Position numbers and translations under genes: made by a program. A model generated the notes under the pieces. The model made no database searches and was not told the origin of the DNA. It saw nothing but the letters and a program-made list of their open reading frames with translations. Positions 1 through 4,807 of a stretch of 6,031 bases of DNA are shown piece after piece (the stretch's first letter is position 1; each line of letters begins with the position of its first letter). Where the stretch lies: NCBI GenBank assembly GCA_016871135.1, contig VFZQ01000363.1, forward strand, positions 1 to 6,031, read 5' to 3'. The stretch is from Acidobacteriota bacterium. GTDB taxonomy: Bacteria > Acidobacteriota > Terriglobia > Bryobacterales > Bryobacteraceae.

Positions 1-372
1 AACGGCCCGCGCAGGCTTGTTGCCCGATCCATCGACGGCGGGATAACTTTCAGCGGCGCGCAACACCATGAGTCGCTCCCCGACGCCCAGTGCAACGCAG
101 GGCTTGCGCGCTACCGGCGCCGGGGACGAGACTTGCTCCTTTTCACGAACGCCGCCAGCACGCGGCGCGAGAACCTGACCATCAAAGCCAGCGCCGACGG
201 GGGCAGAACATGGGCCCCGGGCCGGACCATCCATGCCGGCCCGGCAGCCTATTCCACCGTGATCCCGCTGCGCGATGGTTCCATTGGTGTGCTGTACGAA
301 CGGGGAGAGCGATCGCCCTACGAGCGAATCACTTTCGTCCGGTTGACGTTGGACTGGGTGATGGGCGCTTGA
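1..372 (+). CDS. Exo-alpha-sialidase (GH33/BNR-repeat), C-terminal part, 5' truncated by window edge
   Basis: The open frame runs from the first base to TGA at 370-372, giving the last 123 residues. Seen: two Asp-boxes of the S-x-D-x-G-x-T-[WF] type, SIDGGITF (residues 10-17) and SADGGRTW (64-71). Between them is an R-E-N-L segment (56-59). After them come A-Y-S (Y84) and LYERG (about 98-102), then a closing beta-strand ending in DWVMGA. From family knowledge, bacterial sialidases have an R-E-N segment before the last Asp-box and an x-Y-S-[ST] segment whose Tyr is the nucleophile, so R56 and Y84 are the probable active-site residues. The enzyme would release terminal sialic acids from glycans, probably outside the cytoplasm, but the N-terminus and any signal peptide lie outside the window. 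A sialidase-like sugar hydrolase of another specificity is possible. There is no obvious partner gene downstream. Confidence 0.85.
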   Translation, partial: NGPRRLVARSIDGGITFSGAQHHESLPDAQCNAGLARYRRRGRDLLLFTNAASTRRENLTIKASADGGRTWAPGRTIHAGPAAYSTVIPLRDGSIGVLYERGERSPYERITFVRLTLDWVMGA

Positions 373-406
373 AGAACCACCTCGAGCCTTGAACATCCCC
401 ACCCGT

Positions 407-424
407 AGGGCGGAGCCTTGCCCT
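407..424 (+). other. Small GC-rich stem-loop downstream of the sialidase
   Basis: AGGGC (407-411) and GCCCT (420-424) can pair around an 8-nt loop, 35 nt after the sialidase stop. No U-run follows (CTCCCCGAC), so it is not a canonical intrinsic terminator. It may be a weak 3' structure or chance. Confidence 0.25.
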
Positions 425-470
425 CTCCCCGACACTTGCACTCCGTTTTGCGCTGAGCCAAGACATGGCC

Positions 471-479
471 TGCTATACT
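471..479 (+). promoter_or_regulatory. Extended -10 promoter of the toxin-antitoxin operon
   Basis: TG-C-TATACT matches the extended -10 pattern (TGn plus a hexamer with 5/6 match to TATAAT), 55 nt before the toxin start. No good -35 hexamer lies at 16-18 bp, which is tolerated in extended -10 promoters. Transcription would start near 486, giving a leader of about 50 nt that contains the palindrome at 504-521. It stands out against the GC-rich surroundings, but it is predicted only by eye. Confidence 0.5.
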
Positions 480-503
480 CGCTCGAAAATCCCTTGCCTG
501 TGC

Positions 504-521
504 GTTAAGCTATAGGTTAAC
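504..521. promoter_or_regulatory. 18-bp near-perfect palindrome, candidate antitoxin operator
   Basis: The sequence reads GTTAAGCTATAGGTTAAC. It equals its reverse complement at 16 of 18 positions, the one symmetric mismatch being at positions 6 and 13. It lies between the extended -10 and the toxin ATG, 13 nt before that ATG. HigA-type antitoxins autorepress by binding short AT-containing palindromes in this position, so this is the likely binding site of the downstream HTH protein. The assignment is inference from position and symmetry. Confidence 0.6.
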
Positions 522-534
522 ATCGAAAAGAAGA

Positions 535-906
535 ATGACCCGCCCGATCGCCTACCATGGTTCGAAGTTCACGATCGCCTACGCCCGAGACGAGTCAGGG
601 CGCTTTCCGGGATTGGAGTTCTTCAATCAACTAACGACTTCGGACAAGGCGAAACTCTACGCCTTGTTCATCCTCGCGGCTGATCATGCGTCGACGAAGA
701 ACCCGGAAAAATTCGGCAACCTGGGCGACGGCCTCTTCGAGTTCAAGTCGTTTCACATCCGCATGCCGTTCGCATACGCCGCAGCTCCGGAACGCGCGGT
801 TATCCTGATTTCTCACGGTTTCATCAAAAAGTCTCAAAAAGCGCCGGCCGCCGAAATCGAAAGAGCCGGAGAATTCTCGCGGAAGACCAAAAGAGCCGCA
901 AACTAA
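535..906 (+). CDS. higB: RelE/HigB-family toxin (phage Gp49-like), type II toxin-antitoxin system
   Basis: A 123-residue basic protein. The C-terminal half has the Gp49-like HigB pattern: LFEFKSFHIR (67-76) corresponds to the family's 'lweLr...yR' strands, and ILISHGFIKKSQKAP (90-104) to the 'vlLhgF.KKsqktP' strand and loop, followed by an amphipathic helix, EIERA. In this family the protein is an mRNA interferase acting at the ribosome, and conserved basic residues such as K71, R76 and K98/K99 are the likely catalytic or RNA-contacting positions. The start ATG follows a purine-rich stretch (GAAAAGAAG) that is only a weak Shine-Dalgarno. The antitoxin gene follows 44 nt later in the same direction, giving the inverted toxin-first order of higBA. 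The N-terminal segment (1-35) and the basic tail (115-123) are less typical. No lesion is visible. Confidence 0.85.
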   Translation: MTRPIAYHGSKFTIAYARDESGRFPGLEFFNQLTTSDKAKLYALFILAADHASTKNPEKFGNLGDGLFEFKSFHIRMPFAYAAAPERAVILISHGFIKKSQKAPAAEIERAGEFSRKTKRAAN

Positions 907-923
907 CGCTCGTTCGAAGAGCG
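907..923 (+). other. Intercistronic stem-loop between toxin and antitoxin
   Basis: CGCTC (907-911) and GAGCG (919-923) pair around a 7-nt loop, starting at the first base after the toxin stop codon. No T-run follows. It could affect toxin mRNA stability or antitoxin translation, or be chance. The stem is only 5 bp. Confidence 0.3.
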
Positions 924-950
924 ACCTGACTACTTACTCGGACCAATATC

Positions 951-1247
951 ATGACTACGAAGCACAACGAACTGATGAAGGATCCGGCGTTCCGCCAACA
1001 ACTCGCCGTCGAGTTGCTGGTCGCCGAAGCCGCCGAGATCATCGCTCAACGCATGTCGGAGAAGGGCATGTCGAAAGCGGACCTCGCCCGCGAACTCAAG
1101 AAATCGCGCGCCTGGGTCACTCAGCTGTTAAGCGGGAAAAACAACCTGACAATCCGCACGCTCGCGGAAGTCATCCATACCCTCGGCGGCAAAGTAGAGA
1201 TTACGTGTTCGTCGCCGATGGGAACACGTGCAGCGCGATCACGATAG
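951..1247 (+). CDS. higA: HigA-type antitoxin, XRE-family HTH regulator
   Basis: A 98-residue protein. A helical N-terminal part (MKDPAFRQQLAVELLVAEAAE) leads into a Cro/C1-type helix-turn-helix at about residues 28-75: MSKADLARELKKS (40-52) as the first helices, RAWVTQLLSGKNN (53-65) as recognition helix and turn, then LTIRTLAEVIHTLGGKVEIT, the typical end of short HigA antitoxins. It should bind and neutralise the toxin encoded just upstream and repress the operon, probably through the palindrome 13 nt ahead of the toxin gene. No clear Shine-Dalgarno precedes this ATG. A second in-frame ATG at 975 is possible, but it would remove eight residues without a better ribosome site. The last residues (SSPMGTRAARSR) look non-conserved and may be a drifted tail. 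Confidence 0.85.
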   Translation: MTTKHNELMKDPAFRQQLAVELLVAEAAEIIAQRMSEKGMSKADLARELKKSRAWVTQLLSGKNNLTIRTLAEVIHTLGGKVEITCSSPMGTRAARSR

Positions 1248-1510
1248 TACCGACCACGGCTTGGACGGCAGCAACTCGCTTGAACCGGCGCAGCCGCCTG
1301 TTTTCCCAACAATCGTCGCGACCAAGGGATTTCATTTGGCCAGCACATGCTGCTACCAAACGCGCAGTGCCGACCTGCTTCTTCAACTTGCAGGCTCCGG
1401 CCGCATGTTCTCTCAGCTTTGACCCGATCCGAATTCCGCCAACAAGGTAACTAGGACAGGAATGACCTCAACCCGAGTTGTTCGACGGCATCGCCTTTCC
1501 CATCCAGAAA
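1248..1510. other. Non-coding or degenerate stretch, no recognisable gene
   Basis: Together with the promoter-like segment to its right this makes a 382-base gap (1248-1629) without a convincing gene. Short open frames exist on both strands (for example 1205-1450 forward, 1201-1386 reverse), but none shows a recognised motif or a convincing ribosome site, and the translations are rich in Arg, Ser and Pro with no hydrophobic pattern. No tRNA, strong hairpin or repeat was seen. It may be eroded former coding DNA behind the toxin-antitoxin operon, but I cannot identify a source gene. Confidence 0.4.
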
Positions 1511-1516
1511 TAGTGC

Positions 1517-1538
1517 TTGACAAAATAAAGAATATAAT
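1517..1538 (+). promoter_or_regulatory. Promoter-like element with perfect TTGACA and TATAAT only 10 bp apart
   Basis: TTGACA (1517-1522) and TATAAT (1533-1538) both match sigma-70 consensus exactly, but the spacer is 10 bp instead of 16-18, too short for both hexamers to be used together in a classical way. The segment 1506-1550 is distinctly AT-rich compared with its surroundings. TATAAT alone could place a start near 1545, about 85 nt before the GTG of the downstream gene. It is probably the promoter region of the 1630-2677 pair. How it is read is unclear. Confidence 0.45.
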
Positions 1539-1554
1539 GAAACAATAGCAGTGC

Positions 1555-1573
1555 GGAATAACGCAAGTATTCC
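1555..1573 (+). other. Inverted repeat in the leader of the hypothetical gene pair
   Basis: GGAATA (1555-1560) and TATTCC (1568-1573) form a 6-bp stem with the 7-nt loop ACGCAAG, starting about 10 nt after the predicted transcription start. It could be a 5'-UTR hairpin or an operator half-site pair. There is no T-run, so it is not a terminator. Confidence 0.35.
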
Positions 1574-1629
1574 AAGTCACCGGCGACGCCACTCCCGGCC
1601 CTGTTCTCAGGAAAAGGAGCCCTTCACCC

Positions 1630-2061
1630 GTGGAATTCAACCAAGCCACCTTCCCCTTCGGCCAATCCGCCGTCGTCGCCCCTGCCGACCGCGCCGACTT
1701 CGAAGCTCTCAAAACCAGCCTCCTCGACGAACTGAACCCCTTCACCTACCTGCAGGCTGTTCTCGTCGACGAACTGCTCCATGCCTCCTGGGAGATCGCC
1801 AGAGCCCGTAAATACGGCGCTCCACAGCCCTTCATCGACCGCGCCACCCGCAACTGGCATCGCTCCCGCAAAACACTGGCGAGACTCCACACCGCCTACA
1901 CCGCTGGACAAAAACTCCTCGAAGGCGACGACTCCCTCGCCTGCTTCGACGCTCCGCTCGCCAACCCCCTCGCCATCGCCAAGCGCACACCCGCTCGCAA
2001 CGCCGTCAAATGGGTCCGCGCCGACGATAAGAAACTATTCGAAGAAATGAAGGTTCAATAA
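1630..2061 (+). CDS. Hypothetical protein, first of a tandem related pair
   Basis: A 143-residue mostly helical protein of unknown function. The GTG start is chosen because AAGGAG (1614-1619) lies 10 nt upstream and the protein then begins MEFNQATFPFG. The core (about 14-95) has the pattern P-A-D-x-x-x-F-x-x-L, then L-D-E-L-N-P (33-38), L-V-D-E-L (45-49), A-S-W-E-I-A-R-A-R (52-60) and a helix ending R-K-T-L-A-R-L (80-86). The same spacing of acidic/Leu, Pro, Ala-x-Trp and Arg-x-Leu positions appears in the next protein, so I read them as distant paralogs. It lacks the STGPKT-type N-terminal signature of the second protein. No signal peptide, membrane span or catalytic motif was seen. The next gene begins 1 nt after its stop, implying co-transcription and coupled translation. 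I recall similar proteins from acidobacterial genomes, with function unknown. Confidence 0.65.
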   Translation: MEFNQATFPFGQSAVVAPADRADFEALKTSLLDELNPFTYLQAVLVDELLHASWEIARARKYGAPQPFIDRATRNWHRSRKTLARLHTAYTAGQKLLEGDDSLACFDAPLANPLAIAKRTPARNAVKWVRADDKKLFEEMKVQ

Positions 2062-2062
2062 A

Positions 2063-2677
2063 ATGGCAAGCCCAGCTCAAATCATCGCCAATCAGGCCAA
2101 CTCGCAGTTCTCCACCGGCCCCAAAACCGCCGAAGGATAAGCCCGCTCGGCCAAGAACGCTCTAAAGAACGGCTTCCACGCCGTCCCCGCCCTCAAGCCC
2201 GAGGACAAAGAGCGCTTTTTGCAATTCGAAGCCGATCTACGCGATTCCGTCTTCCCCAACGGCGCGCTCGAAGAAGGCGCCTTCCTCCAACTCCGCGACG
2301 CCGCCTGGCACCTCGAAGAACTCCGCCGCCAGGTCAACGCCCTTTTTGCGGAACAGACCCAATCCGACCCCCTCGAATCGGAAGACTTCGAGAAATTGCA
2401 AAACCAAGCCAATCGCGCCCGCGCCGCCGCCGAGATGTCCTTCTACCGGGCCCTTCGGACGCTGGAAGAACTCCAAACCACGCGCCTCGCCCGCGAAATC
2501 CACCTCATGAAGGAGGAGCATGCGGAAGTCCCCATCGGCGCCAGCCCAAAATCGTTCACTTACGAAATGCTCGACGGCTTGAAATTCAACCGCGCCGACC
2601 GCGAACTCTTCGTCGGCACCAACGGCTTCCGCCCGCGCCGCGAAACGGTGGAAACCCCAGCCGTGGCCACGCCATAG
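2063..2677 (+). pseudogene. Second hypothetical protein of the pair, interrupted by in-frame TAA at codon 26
   Basis: The frame starts at ATG 2063, 1 nt after the previous stop, with AAGG (2050-2053) 9 nt upstream. It reads MASPAQIIANQANSQFSTGP, then KTAEG, and meets TAA at 2138-2140. The same frame then continues without another stop to TAG 2675-2677 (205 codons including the final stop). What follows the TAA, ARSAKNALKNG, joins the first part into a signature I recall as STGPKTxEGKARSxxNALxxG, so the lost residue is very probably Lys, changed by one base from AAA to TAA. The body (about residues 45-140) is helical, with D-A-A-W-H-L-E-E-L-R-R and S-F-Y-R-A-L-R-T-L-E-E-L, resembling the first protein. 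The next in-frame starts (TTG 2219, ATG 2435) have no good ribosome site. It is either recently inactivated, read through, or a sequencing error. Function unknown. Confidence 0.7.
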
Positions 2678-2680
2678 CCC

Positions 2681-2695
2681 CGGGGCTCAACCCCG
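2681..2695. terminator. Small hairpin between convergent genes
   Basis: CGGGG (2681-2685) and CCCCG (2691-2695) pair around CTCAA. The hairpin sits in the 9-nt gap between the two convergent stop codons (2677 forward, 2687 reverse) and overlaps the end of the reverse gene. It could slow transcription from both sides, but neither strand has a T-run, so termination is only suggested by position. Confidence 0.35.
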
Positions 2696-3181
2696 CCAAC
2701 GCTCCCAAAGCGCCGGCCCGAGCCGCACGCCGGCGAACGCCACCACCATCGCGAACAGCGCCAACGAAACGGCGATCGTGAAATAGCGGCGCGCTGGATC
2801 GAGAGTGCGCGCCGCCTCGCGCGGCGGTGCGAATACCAGCGCCGCTTCGACATCGGCCAACGCGAAGCCCAGCCGCTGGCGCTTATTCTCGATACGGATT
2901 TCGTATTTGGCGGCGGCCTTCAACGGAATGCGCAACGATGACGCGGCGGCGTAATTGCTCTCGCTAATCGGCGCGCCATCGGCCATCACGATGACGCGCA
3001 ATCCCTCGCCCGCGCCCCGCACGCCTTGATAGTTCAACTCCAATGTCGCCGCCTGTTGCTCCAACGGGAACTCAGCGACCACGCGCTGCTGCATCGCTTC
3101 CAGGCGGACGGTTTCGTGGATCAGCACCACCCGTTTCGGCTCGGCCGTTAACGCCAGCGCGGCCAGCAACAACCGTATCAT
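2687..3181 (-). CDS. Small exported single-span membrane protein, function unknown
   Basis: A 164-residue protein on the reverse strand. The start chosen is the ATG at 3181-3179, which overlaps the amidohydrolase TGA as ATGA. The longer open frame to 3406 is rejected because its extra 75 residues are a shadow of the amidohydrolase, rich in Arg and Gly. Seen: a short hydrophobic N-terminus (MIRLLLAALALTA), which looks like a weak signal peptide; a beta-rich middle (about 17-118) with alternating hydrophobic strands such as RVVLIHETVRLEA, ATLELNYQGV, LRVIVMADG and KYEIRIENK; a C-terminal membrane helix at about 133-153; and a basic end, WERWRG. Predicted topology is a periplasmic beta-sandwich-like domain anchored by its C-terminus with the tail in the cytoplasm. 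No Shine-Dalgarno is visible, so translation probably depends on reinitiation after the upstream gene. No family recognised. Confidence 0.75.
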   Translation of the reverse strand: MIRLLLAALALTAEPKRVVLIHETVRLEAMQQRVVAEFPLEQQAATLELNYQGVRGAGEGLRVIVMADGAPISESNYAAASSLRIPLKAAAKYEIRIENKRQRLGFALADVEAALVFAPPREAARTLDPARRYFTIAVSLALFAMVVAFAGVRLGPALWERWRG

Positions 3182-4794
3182 TGATCGCTGTACACCGGCT
3201 TCCCGGCGACGTAAGTCGCACGCACTTTCACACGCGGCAACTCGTCGACGGGCAGCGTCATAATGTCGCCGCTCAATACAAGAAAGTCCGCGACCTTCCC
3301 CACTTCGAGCGTGCCCTTCCAATCCTCCTCGAACGCCGCGTACGCGCCCGCCCACGTCCAACTGCGCAACGCCTCTTCCCGCGTGAATCGCTCTTCCGGC
3401 CGCCAACCTCCCTTGGGATTCCCCTGCAAATCCTGCCGTGCGACGGCGGCGTAGAATCCGTGCAGCGGGTTCGGTTCTTCGACCGGGAAATCGCTGCCGT
3501 TAGCCACCACCACGCCCGCGTTCAACATCCGCTTCTGAGCATACGCGCCGCTGATGCGGTCCGGCCCCAACCGCGCCAAAGCCCATCGCATATCCGACGT
3601 CGCATGGGTCGATTGCATCGACGCGATCACCCCCGCCTTCTTGAACAACGCGAAATCCGGCAAAGCCACGGCCTGCGCGTGCTCGACCCGAAACCGCTTC
3701 TTCGAGTCTTCCCCAAGCACCTTCACATACGCTTCGAGCACCATCTTGTTCGCGCGGTCGCCGATCGCGTGCGTGTTCACTTGAAACCCTTTGTCCAGCG
3801 CCTGCCGCGCCACGCGCTCCACCGTTTCACTCTTCAAAATCATGAGACCGGTATTGCCCGGATCATCGGAATACGGCTGCCAGAACGCGGCGCCGCGCGA
3901 GCCCATCGCTCCATCGGCCATCAGCTTGATGCTGCGCACGGTCAGCATCTCGTGCACCTCCGGGCCTTTGGCCAGGAAGGAACTCCACATGCGGCCTTCG
4001 CCGCCGATCATCGCATACACGCGCACCGGCAGTTGCCCGGCGGCCAGCAGCTTGCGATACGCGCGCAGGTCCTGTTCGTCGATGCCCGCGTCGTGCACCG
4101 ACGTGATCCCGAGCCGCGCGCATTCAATCGCCGCGGCGCGGATACGCGAGATCACTTCATCATCGGTCGCATTCGGAATCTTCGACCCCACCAGGCCTTG
4201 CGCGCGGTCGATCAACACGCCCGTCGCATGGCCGGCTTTATCCCGGACAATCTTGCCGCCCATCGGATCGGGCGTCTTGTCGTCGATGCCCGCGAGCTCC
4301 AGCGCCTTCTGATTCACCCAGCCCGCGTGCCCGTCGACACGCGTCAAATAGACCGGATGCGCCGGCGCCGCCGCGGTCAACGCGTCGTGTGTCGGGAATT
4401 CCCCGCCCCAGTTTGTCTGATCCCAACTGCGGCCGCGAATCCAAGCGCCCGCCGGCAGGCTCGCCGCCCTCTTGCGCACGATCGCCGCGACATCGGCCAC
4501 CGTCTTCACGTTGCGCAGATCGAACGTCTCGATCTGCAAGCCGAGTCCTTCCATGTGCACGTGGCTATCGATCAGGCCCGTTATGATCGGAGCGCCTTTC
4601 ATATCGATCGTCCGCGCCGCCGGACCAACCGAATCGCCGATCGCAGAATCGCCGATCGCGATGATGCGCCCGTTGCGAATCGCCATCGCGCGCGCCTTGC
4701 CTTTGCCCGTGTAGATCGTCGCGTTGACGATCGCGAGATCGGCGGGCTGCGCGGCCGCCACTAACGCCGCCAACACCGCTAAAATAGGGAACAT
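3178..4794 (-). CDS. Exported YtcJ-type amidohydrolase (Amidohydro_3 family)
   Basis: The start at 4794 gives 538 residues beginning MFPILAVLAALVAAAQPADL, a signal-peptide-like segment. The open frame extends 36 codons further, but that extension lacks a signal and overlaps the divergent gene. Family features in order: LAIVNATIYTG and AIRNGRIIAIGD (the N-terminal beta domain), DSHVH with metal ligands H78 and H80, D-G-H-A-G-W-V-N (155-162), G-I-T-S-V-H-D-A-G (229-237), S-I-K-L-M-A-D-G (288-295, K290 the probable metal-associated Lys), THAIGD (H342), VEHAQ (H372), SDFPVEEPNPL (D435), and the closing L-E-V-G-K-V-A-D-F-L-V-L. All expected ligands are present. Family members hydrolyse amide or formamide bonds in cyclic or N-substituted compounds, but the substrate cannot be told from sequence. 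A 15-bp tandem duplication repeats AIGDS at residues 46-55. It forms an operon with the small membrane protein. Confidence 0.9.
   Translation of the reverse strand: MFPILAVLAALVAAAQPADLAIVNATIYTGKGKARAMAIRNGRIIAIGDSAIGDSVGPAARTIDMKGAPIITGLIDSHVHMEGLGLQIETFDLRNVKTVADVAAIVRKRAASLPAGAWIRGRSWDQTNWGGEFPTHDALTAAAPAHPVYLTRVDGHAGWVNQKALELAGIDDKTPDPMGGKIVRDKAGHATGVLIDRAQGLVGSKIPNATDDEVISRIRAAAIECARLGITSVHDAGIDEQDLRAYRKLLAAGQLPVRVYAMIGGEGRMWSSFLAKGPEVHEMLTVRSIKLMADGAMGSRGAAFWQPYSDDPGNTGLMILKSETVERVARQALDKGFQVNTHAIGDRANKMVLEAYVKVLGEDSKKRFRVEHAQAVALPDFALFKKAGVIASMQSTHATSDMRWALARLGPDRISGAYAQKRMLNAGVVVANGSDFPVEEPNPLHGFYAAVARQDLQGNPKGGWRPEERFTREEALRSWTWAGAYAAFEEDWKGTLEVGKVADFLVLSGDIMTLPVDELPRVKVRATYVAGKPVYSDQ
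4631..4660. repeat. 15-bp tandem duplication within the amidohydrolase gene
   Basis: GAATCGCCGATCGCA (4631-4645) is followed directly by GAATCGCCGATCGCG (4646-4660), 14 of 15 bases identical. On the coding (reverse) strand it gives AIGDS twice in a row, keeping the frame. Each unit also holds the palindrome CGATCG. It looks like recent slippage. Confidence 0.85.
4780..4785 (+). promoter_or_regulatory. Candidate -10 (TAAAAT) for the MauE-thioredoxin gene
   Basis: TAAAAT matches TATAAT at 5 of 6 positions and ends 7 nt before ATG 4793, so transcription could begin at or next to that codon (leaderless) or 10-12 nt ahead of ATG 4805. No -35 consensus is visible at 17 bp. It lies inside the N-terminal coding part of the divergent amidohydrolase gene. 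Confidence 0.35.
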
Positions 4795-4801
4795 GGAAGA
4801 C

Positions 4802-4807
4802 AGTATG
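4802..4807 (-). promoter_or_regulatory. Candidate extended -10 (TGC-CATACT) for the amidohydrolase operon
   Basis: Read on the reverse strand, TGC precedes CATACT, which is followed by GTCTTC and then the amidohydrolase ATG. The 6-nt distance fits a leaderless transcript starting at the A of ATG, and no Shine-Dalgarno is present. It lies inside the first codons of the divergent gene. The -35 position (AAAGGA) is poor. Confidence 0.35.

Noticed and set aside
90..392. 100-residue forward open frame over the sialidase end
   Set aside because: It is a different frame from the one with both Asp-boxes and the Tyr/Arg active-site segment.
407..424. Intrinsic terminator of the sialidase gene
   Set aside because: The stem is only 5 bp with an 8-nt loop and no T-run; listed only as a weak stem-loop.
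1201..1450. Short open frames on both strands after the antitoxin gene
   Set aside because: No motif, no ribosome site and mutually overlapping frames; nothing supports expression.
3182..3406. N-terminal extension of the small membrane protein
   Set aside because: It is an out-of-frame reading of the amidohydrolase C-terminus; the signal-like start at 3181 overlaps the upstream stop as ATGA.
3043..4764. 573-residue open frame on the forward strand
   Set aside because: It is antisense to the amidohydrolase, which has all family motifs. The translation is dominated by Arg and His with no domain pattern, typical of a GC-rich shadow frame.
4724..4792. 23-residue N-terminal extension of the MauE-thioredoxin protein
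   Set aside because: It lies antisense to the amidohydrolase signal peptide; starts at 4793 or 4805 fit the first membrane span and ribosome site better.
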